A stretch of DNA of 64,000 bases, taken from Nereocystis luetkeana. Taxonomy: Eukaryota > Sar > Phaeophyceae > Laminariales > Laminariaceae. Below, piece after piece: positions 9,916 to 20,717 of this stretch (its first letter is position 1; each line of letters begins with the position of its first letter). The translations under genes were made by a program, and so were the position numbers. The notes under the pieces were generated by a model. It made no database searches. It worked only from the letters and a program-made list of their open reading frames with translations, and was not told where the DNA came from. The stretch covers positions 8,005,420-8,069,419 of the forward strand of contig JARUPZ010000021.1 of NCBI GenBank assembly GCA_031213475.1. Reading direction: 5' to 3'.

Positions 9916-11422
9916 CCTGGCAAATGTTCCGTTCAGGAAAAACGACTCGGGAAGATACACACTACATAGTTTATGGGCGATCAGGAGGCAACACAATCGG
10001 AACATGATACAAATATCTGACGCATCACTCTCCGCTACTCGTCGGTCGGGCTGTGAGTCGGCACTCTTAAAAGAAATGGGCACCAGACGGCGTTTTCAAA
10101 ACATCAGAACCGGATGGAAGGCGTTTTTCTTAATTAAAGCAAGTAAGTGGTCTGACTAGTTTTTGTTCCGCCGATTTAAACTATTTGACCTGAAACCCGT
10201 TGTGCCGGGTTTGAGGTCGTCGACCATCCATAAAGTTTCGAACCTGGTTGGTTGGTGTTCATTAATTGACTATTAATAGCACCTTGTTGTGGTGTAGTAC
10301 TCAAAAGCGCGTGTTCGGTTCCGTTCCCAAGCAAGGCGTCGCTTTGATATTCCCACGCGTATTGATATTGATCAGCTGGATCATTATCATGTCATTAGGT
10401 AGCGTAGACGACGTTGCTGTCAGACGTTTTTGGCTGACTCTTATGAGAGCCGAAATCGGGAGACAGGACAGGATTTCCCTTTATTTACGGTGTTGAAACC
10501 CATACCCATGGCAGATATTGTTTGGTACCTGGTGTGCCACAGCACTAAAAAAAAAACGCGCTCTCTACTCACAACACCTACCACCGCCGACGATTCCTCG
10601 CCTCACGGGGCACGAGATGACGTCAACCCTTCAAGGCTGCAAGCTCCACGGCTCTGGGAGTGTTCGCTACCAATTTTGAGGGACGTTGATGCTGTGTGGC
10701 CGGGGTTTTCGCTCCAGACGTGACAGCCTGACCCATTTCTGGGTTTTTTTCAGACCTCCCAGTTCCGTCCGAAACACAGACGACCAGAAATAAATGGGTC
10801 AAGCTCCGATATCTTGACCGACAAGTCAAGCCAAACACCTCAACATTGATAGCGAACACTCTCAAAGCAGTGGAGCACACGACCTCGAAGGTTTGACGTC
10901 ATTTTGTTCCCTGTGCTCTAAAGAATCGGGGGGGGGGGGCGGCGGCGGCTAGTTCTGTGCGTTGAAAGCCCTGGTTCGTATTTTTGAGCAGTGATCGGAA
11001 ATGGCCCATACCTACCGACGGCACCACCCATGATGGACAGAAACATCGAAGACGAATACATGATAACGAATCAAGAGGCGGAAATAAAAAGTCTTGACCC
11101 CCCGTAGATGTGACAGACAATAGAGAACAAGCCAAAGAAACAATACCACGCTTAATGATAAAAGTACGTAAAAACAGAGCAAGAAGAGTATTATACCCGA
11201 AAAGAAAAAAAAACACGGAAAAAAATAAACACAGCAGAAAATATATGTACCTCCCTCACAGCCGCAGAAGTTTGTGGTACTAATGGCATAGACAACTTCT
11301 ACCTAACAAGAAAAAAAGGAGTAGTCGGTCTGGTACGTTGCTACCCGCGGTCGGCCACTTTATTCCAGTTTTTGTCAACCGTGCCCCGCTCCCCGAGGGG
11401 GTGCGCCAGACAATCCAAACTA
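9916..11422. other. No gene recognised
   Basis: Open frames up to 105 codons on the minus strand (10899-11216) without recognisable features. A G10 run lies at about 10930, followed by GGC repeats. An 8 of 9 match to TACCWGGTA is at 10526. Confidence 0.45.
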
Positions 11423-11527
11423 TTACGGGGGGGCATGGTTAACGGGACCAAATATTGTTAGTAAAAAAGGTTAAACATATAGGTTTTTATCTATACCATA
11501 GGTCCTGTTAACTATGGTCCCCCGTAA
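11423..11527. mobile_element. MITE family 1
   Basis: TTACGGGGGGGCATGGTTAA to CCCCCGTAA. TA precedes it. On the right the base after the element is A rather than T, so one target-site TA has decayed. Same in S2 (55932-56036). Confidence 0.85.
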
Positions 11528-12032
11528 AAAACAAAGCAGACACGTCACCCAACCCCGAAATGAGACTTTTTCCAAAGGGACCAAAAGGACGAAATGCATT
11601 TATTCGAAATACAACACTGCACGTAGGATCAAAGCGCCAAAAATAAGACAAGATAAGAAAGATCACGTTCGAATCAGCTGCGACGGTTGGCGGTACACGT
11701 GGCATAAATATACCAGGTATATTTTTGTTCCAGCTACTATATAGTCTGCCGGGTGCCTTGTTATCCTTTTTCTGCCGATACCTTCCTAATTTCGTCCACC
11801 GCGATTTCCTCTTAACCCCACCTGCTGCTCCCCTGCCCCCAATTCCGTGGTCGGTTTTTCTTCTCTTGCTGATTCCGCCCCGTCCGCCATTCCCTTGGGT
11901 AGCACGCACAATGGATGCATTGCGCTCCCGACTCTGTTTTACCTCGTCCTCGTGCCACTTTACCCTGAACCGTTCGGCTGCTTTGAGGACCACCCCGTAC
12001 CACTTGCCCGCAGTATTGCTGCAGTAGACCAC
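11508..12032 (-). CDS. Hypothetical basic protein exon
   Basis: A 174-codon open frame on the minus strand starting at 12032; S2 keeps it open for 186 codons (55980-56540). The N-terminal 35 residues include GKWYGVVLKAAERFRVKWHE, which has the look of a small beta-rich (SH3/Tudor-like) fold. A lysine/arginine- and glycine-rich stretch follows (KRRKTDHGIGGRG). The last 10 codons run into the MITE at 11423-11527, so the natural end is probably an intron or an earlier stop. S1 and S2 differ by several amino-acid changes (for example Q/L and A/S), which does not suggest strong constraint. I do not recognise the family. Confidence 0.3.
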   Translation of the reverse strand: MVYCSNTAGKWYGVVLKAAERFRVKWHEDEVKQSRERNASIVRATQGNGGRGGISKRRKTDHGIGGRGAAGGVKRKSRWTKLGRYRQKKDNKAPGRLYSSWNKNIPGIFMPRVPPTVAADSNVIFLILSYFWRFDPTCSVVFRINAFRPFGPFGKSLISGLGDVSALFFTGDHS

Positions 12033-12453
12033 AGCGTGATCTTAGCCACAAACACCGAGAGGGAGTGTTCGATTAATCCGTCGGTGGCTCGTAGGTAACA
12101 AGGTCACCTCGAAGTAGACCGAACGAGACAGACGGTGAATGCGCGAATGAGAGCGATAGTTGACGGGACTGGACCAGGGTCCAACCCTACCATTCAGAGA
12201 AAACAAATGTTGCCTGTGAGTATTTGCTTCGTCAGCGGCGCTCACGAGGCCGCCCGCCAAGCCTTCTTGTACATATTATAGTGCTATGTACCGGGTATAT
12301 CATGTTACGTCGCCGCAATGTGCGCGTTGTTTGTTTTTCATACCCAGCGACTTCAATCAGTTTGCCTAGGGTTCATCGTGATTATTTATCCTAGGGATAT
12401 ACGTACAATCACAGACTTTGAGTCAGACAAACCCCACAATGAATGCCACATAT

Positions 12454-12819
12454 TCAAGGGTATAAAAGGAGGTTAAGTGCCAACGCACCTTGTACGAGAA
12501 CGCAGCAAAACAAGCCAGACGAGGCCATATTAACAGCAATGCATTCAAATAATATATACCTGCCCTGGTGATCCGTTAAGACCAATGGGAATCCCGATGG
12601 CCGAAATAACGTGCTAGTCGGGGATGTCACGTTAAGTGGAATCTCTCCGGTTTCGCCCGAGGTCGACTTGAAACTGATATTTCTTCGCTGAATCTTTCCC
12701 TGTGAAAGCAGCTCGTGGGAACACAGAACATACCCACGGGTAGACATCCCTGGTTGCTTGATAGGTGGTCCTCGTGTCCATAAAATCACGTACGTGCGTG
12801 CTATTTCCGCCGAGTGCAC
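12454..12819 (-). CDS. Hypothetical protein, 121 codons
   Basis: Open in both S1 and S2 (56962-57327), with about three amino-acid differences. The middle reads as a polar stretch (GKIQRRNISFKSTSGETGE), and a hydrophobic C-terminus (GLFCCVLVQGALALNLLL) could be a membrane segment. It overlaps the start of a SINE at 12745, which weakens the case for a gene. No family recognised. Confidence 0.15.
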   Translation of the reverse strand: MHSAEIARTYVILWTRGPPIKQPGMSTRGYVLCSHELLSQGKIQRRNISFKSTSGETGEIPLNVTSPTSTLFRPSGFPLVLTDHQGRYILFECIAVNMASSGLFCCVLVQGALALNLLLYP

Positions 12820-13045
12820 ATACGCTTGCGTTGAGAGTTTTATATTGCAAGAAAAAACGTTCCAGCAGAAAGCGCGGGAGCGTGAGTTGGCAAATTCCGA
12901 TGAAAATCATCCAGCAGTGGGAATGAATGCATTTTATGCGCGATAAATAGGAAGACACGTGCCGGGCCGGCGTAACAGGAGAGGGGGGGTGGGGGGGGGG
13001 GGGGGGCACCTGTAGCCAAGGCTTGTTCAGAAGCTGGGAAGCAAA
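12745..13045 (+). repeat. tRNA-derived SINE, copy 3 (diverged)
   Basis: The A-box-like TTGCTTGATAGGTGG is kept, but the B-box has decayed. The body shares GCGGGAGCGTGAGTTGGCAA, GATGAAAATCATCCAGCAGT and the end GCACCTGTAGCCAAGGCTTG with the other copies. A G7-T-G16 tract interrupts it at 12983-13006. Confidence 0.65.
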
Positions 13046-14289
13046 CAAAACAGTAGACAGAGAGTTCCCGAGTACGGCTCTTATACGCGTATACCCCATA
13101 CCAGGTATTCGTTAGCACCGCCGTAGTCAGGTTGCACCGAAGGCAACTTCTCGGCTACGTCGGTTGTGTATGCGGTGACAAGGCAACCAGGGGTCGGGAC
13201 CGCTCCGCTTCTGGTCTTTCGCCGGTTCAGGGTAGTAGGCAACCCCCATACTGGGAATGTCCTTGGGATTCGAACCCACGAGCATGCATACATGACACCC
13301 TGAACGCCAGGCTCATGGCCATATTGATGTTTCTGTTCTCTTCTTCTCCTAGGACCTGCGGTACAGAGTTTTTTACCGACAGCTGCACACTCTGAGCTCT
13401 GAACAAAGACAACGGCAATACCCACCGCAATAATAGCAACATGTTAATATGCTAGTATGGTGCGATGGGATTGTCCTTTATTGCCGTCCGACGACGATGT
13501 GGGCGTACCCACTCATTGTTTAAGATTGTTTCTCCGGTATTGTCTATCGATAGCTGCTGTTCTCCGACGTCATGTTCGGGCGGCAATCTGCAGTAGCTCC
13601 TCCGTAGACGCCATCGTCACCGGCATTGGCTAAGTATTTACGGGATACCTTCGCTTTCTATTGCGGTCGGCGATGGCTCTCGACACTCCATATATATGCT
13701 ACCTACACAACCTATCATACGCAATGACCTCCAACGGACACAATGCACGATCAGTTGTTGTGTCTAGAGATTGGAGCTATTGCTCCAGTCGATCGCCGCA
13801 CGCATACACACGGAGCTTGCAAAAGTGAATTTTGAGGCATTTTGTCGGTCTGAAAGCTTTTCTATATCATATTTTTCATGTATGTATATTGTGCGTTTCG
13901 CGGAACCTCTGTCAGCCCTCGTCATGTGCATCCGTCCTGTGCTTTGGTCCACTCATAACTTCCAACGGAGACACGCCCGGCGTTATTTTCGCCTACCTTT
14001 TTGTATGAGCTATTGGCGTCCCCCGTGCACGTCCTACCCGTGCGTAAGCGGGGATAAAGGCCTTTCTTTGACAAAACAAAAACGCGTTTGGCGTACTGCG
14101 AGCATTGCATCGTGACGCATCTATCTGACGAAAGTGTATCCGTACACCCGGTTGTACCTTGTTTGAACTGGGATATCTTACGATTTTCCCAACATACCAC
14201 TCTTCACTCTCCCATGTCGCACGTCTTCTTTGTCACTACTATCTGCCACCCAAATCTGTGGGGTACGTAGTAGGTTCTACAAGGAAACC
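13046..14289. other. Upstream region of the cysteine-rich gene
   Basis: No gene recognised. A tRNA-like fragment lies at 13244-13330. TATA-like CCATATATATG is at about 13688, some 600 bp before the start codon, which may be too far to be meaningful. TACCAGGTA is at 13099-13107. Confidence 0.4.
13244..13330 (-). pseudogene. tRNA-like fragment
   Basis: On the minus strand, GGGTTCGAATCCCA is a good B-box/T-arm and ATGGCCATGAGCCTGGC resembles an A-box about 45 nt upstream. No cloverleaf with a paired acceptor stem can be drawn, so this is a tRNA pseudogene or SINE head. It is unchanged in S2 (57752-57838). Confidence 0.35.
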
Positions 14290-17200
14290 ATGAAATTCGG
14301 ATACGCGCTTCTGGGTCTGGTGGCGCTGACGTCGCTACATGTTTCGAGCGGTGAGCGCTCTTTCGAGGGGATTTGGAAGGTGTTTCCAAATCTCAAAAAG
14401 AAAAACCCTGGTGCATTTCCGCGGATCGCCGTTAACTGTCTTTGGAAGCTCTATCGAATGATCCCGTCATATTGCGAAGTATATTTGCTCGGGACGGTTG
14501 TCTGGTTTCTGACCAACCAGATGCTATGGCTCGACAACGCTTTGTGTTTTACATAATCGTTTGTTTAGGGTTAGACTATGACTGCGGTGACGGTGATAAT
14601 GTAGTGTGAAATACCACCTGGTATTCATCGGATAGAGAGGCTACGTTCATCCCGGTGAGATTCTGATTACGGTGACGGCGATACAGTGAGGTGAACGAGT
14701 ACCAGCTATTCGCAATTTTGAGAGACTACGAGCACGAACATTACCCTGGACCGTTGACATTCTATATGCATAACTTCACGTACGTGTGAGTTCTACCCGC
14801 CGGCGATTTTACAAGATCTATACGTCGTATATATTGAACGGATTTTGACACAAATATGCAGAAGACTGTCAAAAAAACAACGTGCATACATGCGATACTA
14901 TAACTATGAGTTCCCTTAAGGAGCGATGGAGCTTCAGACCACTTATTAATTTCAACGCCACACGCTAAAGACTCTTGAAAGTGGTCCAACAACCAACGGT
15001 CATGGGCGTTTATTTTGAGGAAACCTGCGTACGATATCCCCTTCACCTGAACTCTACCTTTGTTTCCAGCGCGCCGGCGTTATACCCCGGGTGACGCGAC
15101 AAAAACAAAAAACGGGGAATTCAGGCTCACTAACCGTCTTGGGCGAGCGTTCAGTCGTGCCAGGAGTATGACGGTGCGAGCGTGCTGCACAACTCCTTGC
15201 ACCGCAGTTCCGGTACAACCGTAGGTGTGTCATCCCTTACCCCAGCCGTGCCGAGTTGTTTAGCGTAGCTGATGCTGTGAGCGTCATTGGATTGGTTCGT
15301 GTTCGCCGCTCAAGTCCCGAAGGCATTGTCGACCGTCCCCACGCTCGCTGCTATGCAACCTTGTTTTGTGCTGAAGGTCAATGCAGCAACGGCCTTGCGG
15401 GAGTACAGAACGACAACATCTGCTGCGAGGAAGATTGCGGGACATGCGGAGGGAACGATTGCCAAAAGCGAGTCGGCGGAAATGTCAGTCGGTGTCTATG
15501 CTTCAAATTCTTGCTCTAGCCCGAGTTCAGACGCACGCCTTTCAGGGAGCATTGAATATGAGTGCCCCAACTAGAAACGAGGGTGACGGGGGGGGGGACA
15601 CACTAGTATTTTGGTCGACTAGCGTGTGGAAAACATGCGTATGGGTACCTTACTCGCCTCTAACTCTAGCGCGTGATCTCCCTGACTTCGAAAACCGGGG
15701 GTAGGGGGGATTGATCAGCGTATGGCAGGCAGATGTATACCGCCCATCTCCCATCGACGTCTATTCCGGGGGACCCTAGTTAACAGGACCTATGGTATAC
15801 ATAAAAAAACTATATATTTAACCATTTTTTCTAACAATATTTGGTCCTGTTAACTATGGCCCCCGTAATAGTCTGACCCAAACGTGCCTCACCCCGTTTC
15901 CTGTTGACAGATCGCCTGCTGCACGGGCCGAATTTACCACAGTGGCGAGATGTGCAGTGCCACAATGGCGGCTCCGTGCATCATCGACGACGAGGGTGGG
16001 TCTTATGGCGTTCTATCTAGACCGAGGTTGGCTCTACCCGTAGTTACGTTTGCAGTTTTCGGGACTAGTGCTTGTGCTTGGCATTATTTTACGCAGGTCT
16101 CTATTGTTTCTGGTAGCATACCTACCTGAATGCTCCTCGAATGCTAGCGAACGATATTGGGGGAAAGTTTGTCTCGACGGACACAGTTGCTACTGTTATC
16201 GTCACGCCTTCTGTGGCGTGTAACGGGAAGGGTACAAATAATCCAGTTCTGAGGCACCGGCGGGTGGTCAATTCGCAACACCTACAGTTTCGGGTCAGGA
16301 TCTACTGTTAAACCTATTCAGTCGACGCTGGCCGGAGCAAGCCCAGTTCGTTGGCAGTCTACCTCTCTCTGTCCAACAACTCGAGGCGGACGCGTTGAGC
16401 TATAAGACAGGGGTCGCATTATTTTGCCAAACTGTTTGGGGGTTCTGCATCCCGTCCTGTTCAGGTTAGAGAAACAAATTGAATCATGCGACGATGAGGT
16501 AGGCGCTACAGGAGTAGCGAGCCAATCTATGACTATGACTAAGGGCACGCCTCAACAGAGTGTATACCCAGCTGCTTCGTGATTTCATTTTTAGAATATA
16601 AATCAACAAGTGAATAATGCCTTGTCAATGACACTGTGTATCGGGTCGAGTTTGCATGTTGGCTCGATGCCGGTTTTTGAGTGAGGTATGCCCTCTTTTG
16701 ACGGGAGTAGCCTCAATGAGGATCGATCCACGCCTGCAACGGCATGCACCGGCTCGGCGCCAGCTCGTGCCTTGAGCGGTCTGATGTAGTGCCTCCGCAT
16801 CTACGTTGTCATTTCGGTCCCCTTGCCCGCCTAGATAACCCAACTGAAGTGCCAGAACCTACGTGCAGCAACGGCTTGCCTGGTGTCCAAAACGACCGCT
16901 TCTGCTGCGAGGCTCAGTGCGGGGCTTGCGGGGGATACAATTGCAAAAGACGCCCCGGTGGCGAGGTACGTTGGGGTCTGTGGTTCACCTCTCTTGTCTT
17001 CGGTCGCGTAGTCTTTTAGCTGAGCCTACAGCGTAGCTTGTCCCCGACCTCGCAAACGGGGGCTGGTTTGATGGCTCCGAACAACAGAGCAGCTAGCGGC
17101 TGGCGGGAACAGGTACCCTGCGCAGCCCCACTACACCGGCGGGTCCGACAAACAGTACCAGAGCTGAATACGCGTTTGATATCACTGTATGATCGATTCA

Positions 17201-19671
17201 CATTGCATCAGAGGCGAAGAGTTCTATCTACAACCATACTTGGCGCCGTCGAGCTCGGGTTTGATTGGGGTTTCTTTCGTGGCCTGGTTTGTGACCACGG
17301 CCTGACACGTGCTGCAATACTACGGTAGGGATGCAGCTACAACTTCGGACGCTTCGGATCGGAGGCGCTGTATACCCTCCTACCAAGCGCGGGTTCGTGG
17401 AACGGTGTGCGCTGAACCTGATGTGCAATGCGATCGCCCACGAAGCTCCTTCTATCTCGACTTTGTTGGTGGGAAACGCAACGATGTGGGATAGTTCTTT
17501 TGTTGAAAACCCCTTAACATCATCTTCAAATAGTTTTCCTCAAAAGTGCTCTGACCCTTGTCGTCACACCCGCCGGCTATATTTCGGGGCCATGAGCTAT
17601 TGTGACAACTTATAAATCGTCAAGATATTCGTCGCGTCCACATTTTCCCTCAACCACAACAGTGATGATTGCGTTGTCGCTCCTCTTTAACAAAACATAC
17701 CCGGCGCTCTTTCCGGTAACCAGGACTCCTGCTGCGTGCAAGTCATCAGGAATAGTCGCGCGATGTGCAGCACCACGTTGTCGGCACCGTGCATCATCGA
17801 TGACGAGGGTGCGTTGTGCAAACGCTAGCGAAACCAGCACTCACTGCGATCTGGCTTGGTTCGTCTACATTTTTTCTTCTGACATACCTGGTATTTACAT
17901 GTGTGCTACGTCGGCCTTTCGCTGTTCACGGCTCTTCGCTGTATGCGGCAAGCGTGATTGCATTCACGTAATGAGTGCTGGCAAGCAGTACGAAAGAGGC
18001 GTTCAGTTCGGGTTAAATGCTCGTATTTGCCGTCATTGCGCTTCCGGTGGTGGAGTACTGAGGGAGGTGACAGGGTTCCGGGACTGAGGCACCACAAGGC
18101 GAACTATTGACTACAGTAGAACATGTTTCGCACCGTTTCCATTCGTACCCTCACGGAGGTTCGTTCGCATGTTGGAGGTGTAGGACCGAAGTGCTGGAAT
18201 AAAACGTCAAGCAATGATACTATAGCTGAAGCAATCATTCGCGAGATATCCACAGCAGTATGTAGGACGTGTTCGTAGTGCTCTCATAGTCTCAAGAGTC
18301 CCACCTCCAGTCCGCTTACGATAGAAGAGCTGATTTTCTAGGTGGTAGGTGTTGTTGCGCCCACGTTGGTGCCGTACTGGACCTGACGGTTGCGAATCTG
18401 CATCTTTGACTGCGGCCGTTATGCTCGCCTTGAACCCTCGACAAAAAAACGGAAGTTCCCAAGGTTTGCAGCAACGGTGTGCCTGGCGTAGAGGGAGACG
18501 GCACCTGCTGCGAGGCGAAGTGCGGGACATGCGGAGGAAGGGGTTGTGCCCCTCGGCCTGGTGGCAAGGTTCGTTGGTATACGGTGTCGCCTGTCGCCCT
18601 TCACTCGTGCTGCCTTGGAATTACTATGCATTGTATATAAACAGTACTGGTACCGGGTAAAGCAGTTACTGCTGCAAATTTGTACCTGATTTTGTATTGG
18701 GTGGTGTGTGTTCTACAGACAGATCTACATACATAATCGGCAAGCAAAAAACACTTCATTTTGATATATTTTCTGTGGTCTACTGTAGAATTAGCAGCGG
18801 CTCTGACTGTAGTTTTTTCTTCTCCCTTCGGATGTGACAATACGAGTAGCACTTTTTCAGAAAGGTATCACGGACTGGCGGGGTTCTTCGAACGAGGACT
18901 AATCCAATAATACCGCTGGAACACCATTCGAAGTTATATACCTGGTACAGCGTTTTCAGTATATTCCTAGGTCGTGAGGGTGCTCAGCGGATCGCCCTCT
19001 GGTTTGCCGTCTAACCGAGGCTTTGAAAAAGAAATGGGGCTCTTCAAGTAAAGAGCCTCAGAAACGATTGATGCACCCTTTCCACACCGTGTCATGCGTT
19101 TCGGCTTTGGCTGGCGTTTCCTAGGAGGATTATTTTTTTGAGTTCCTCTACCTCGAAAACGGGAGAGGTCTCGCGCGCACTACAGTAGTAGTAGGCGGAC
19201 GACCATTTCCGACAATGCCACGGTATGAAGGTTGCACGGTTGAGCCCAGACATTCCCCACTGAATATTACAAAGGGTCCCCAACCCTTGCATCTGAGGAA
19301 CCGTGTACCCGAACGTTGTATCTCTACATCCGATGTGCATTTGACGTTTGACTTTTTTGTTCGGTACCTCACAAATGGAACTATAAGTGAGCTCGGCTAA
19401 CACTTTGGTTTCAGGTCGGTTGTTAGGTGAGGTGCACGGCAGTGAAACCCCTCACGCGAAAGGGCCTCAGAAACGTTATAGGTTGTTGGCCCCTATTGTG
19501 AAACGCCTCCTCTGCCGGGACGACGCATGCTGCTTGGCCCTCATTGCCTGGTCCAACTGAACAAACATTCTACGCCCCTACTCCGTTTTGTAGGATTCCT
19601 GCTGCACCGGCCAAATCCAAGACAGCGGCATTTACTGCGACGACACCCCGGTGGCGCCTTGCATCATCTAG
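14290..19671 (+). CDS. Secreted protein with three tandem 10-cysteine modules
   Basis: Seven-exon model: 14290-14350, 15377-15483, 15911-15995, 16850-16965, 17724-17808, 18456-18568, 19594-19671 (stop TAG). The exons sum to 645 nt, 214 residues, in frame across six GT-AG introns. Exon 1 encodes a signal peptide (MKFGYALLGLVALTSLHVSS). Exons 2, 4 and 6 (A) each encode C-x12-CC-x3-C-x2-C-x4-C with CGxCGG. Exons 3, 5 and 7 (B) each encode CC-x10-C-x7-C ending APCII. All three modules keep identical cysteine spacing, giving 30 cysteines, so an extracellular, disulfide-rich protein is likely. Each A exon starts in phase 1 and ends in phase 0; each B exon starts in phase 0 and exons 3 and 5 end in phase 1, so each A+B pair is a symmetric 1-1 unit. 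Donors are GTGAGC, GTCAGT, GTGGGT, GTACGT, GTGCGT and GTTCGT. I recall such modules in predicted stramenopile extracellular proteins; the function is unknown. A MITE sits in intron 2. Confidence 0.85.
15764..15868. mobile_element. MITE family 1 inside intron 2
   Basis: TTCCGGGGGACCCTAGTTAA to GGCCCCCGTAA with TA on both sides (15762-15763, 15869-15870). It lies in intron 2 of the cysteine-rich gene, 42 bp upstream of the exon 3 acceptor. Present in both S1 and S2, so it is older than the duplication. Confidence 0.88.
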
Positions 19672-20717
19672 GACCGAGACGCCGACGGTTGTATAGGAGT
19701 AGGAGTCAACCCACGGTAGGAGTTGCACGTTATGGGCCAGAGGTTTCTGACCCGTTGAGTTCCGTAGGTGAGGAACTACCGGTTAGGAAGAAAGTTTTAG
19801 TCCTATATTTGTTTCAGGACTACTAGCGCATACATGTGTCGGTCGGGTGGCCCGAACGAATTTCTGCCAAGTATTGTATCGGGTGAGATATTGAACTCCT
19901 AAAGGTAGGGGCTCCGAAATATCTCGTACACCCCTACTGTGGGATAGCTCGTAGCTATCATCGAACTACCTAGTACGGTATCAGCAGCCTAACATACACT
20001 TCGTATAGATGTTTATTCGCACGGTCATGGGATTCAGACACCGATGCCATGAGAATAGACAGTTGACGGGGTCAAGTTGCTAGACTCAAACCTCCAATAA
20101 TTTATCCACACTGACTGCTGTAACGGCGGTTGAAGCAATGAGATCGCATGTTGCGGAAGGAGACGGTTTAATAGTTCCGCGGGAGGAGGCTGCTGGAGTG
20201 CAGGAGTTGTAAGAGCGAATCGTACAGTAACTAACTGTTGACGTAGGAGGTCGTCAATGCGAGAGCAACGTGTGAGGTTTGCACACGCCCGCGTTATTAA
20301 TCATCATCCACACCAGCATCAAAGCTCCCAGAAGCTCACGTTAGCAGTGATAAACCTTCTGCTGTCCACTGGGGCCACCCTTTTAACGGCAACGACCTAC
20401 CACTCGTACGGTAGAGTTCGACGCTGTGCCATCGTTTGGCCGGAGCCTCAATTAACGTCGTCATCACATCGTCGTAGTCACATCGTCGTGGGGCAGAAGA
20501 CCACCGACAGCTGACAACAGTGGGCGCTGTACAGCGTTTGCTAAATCCGGGGCGAGTATCTCTCTGGTAGAGTTTGCACGTATCACGCTAGCTGATTTGT
20601 CAACGTGCGTGCCTTCCCTTGCGGTCTTCTTGTATTGTCACACGCGATAATCATCTTCTCTGCACTCCGCGAAAACCATCGACCCTCGAACAAAGAGACG
20701 AGCCTAGTTATTGATTA
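19672..20717. other. No gene recognised
   Basis: Downstream of the cysteine-rich gene. No further module exon and no clear poly(A) signal were identified. Short open frames only. Confidence 0.45.

Larger units (their letters stand above)
2899..19513 (+). repeat. Segmental duplication, copy S1
   Basis: From TATCAGTTTTATTCATCAAT at about 2899 onward, this sequence matches 47312-64000 in the same orientation, with scattered substitutions and small indels. The visible match ends at 19513 only because the other copy runs off the window. By eye, divergence is about 1-1.5% in the 8-9 kb part, 0.5% near 12-14 kb and 0.3% or less over the cysteine-rich gene. One MITE, a 24-bp indel (about 19166-19189) and a 7-bp insertion (3935) separate the copies. 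Confidence 0.97.

Noticed and set aside
14290-14556. Single-exon 89-residue protein starting MKFGYALL and reading through to 14556
   Set aside because: A donor GTGAGC lies directly after the signal peptide and joins in phase to the cysteine-rich exons. The read-through part has no family features.
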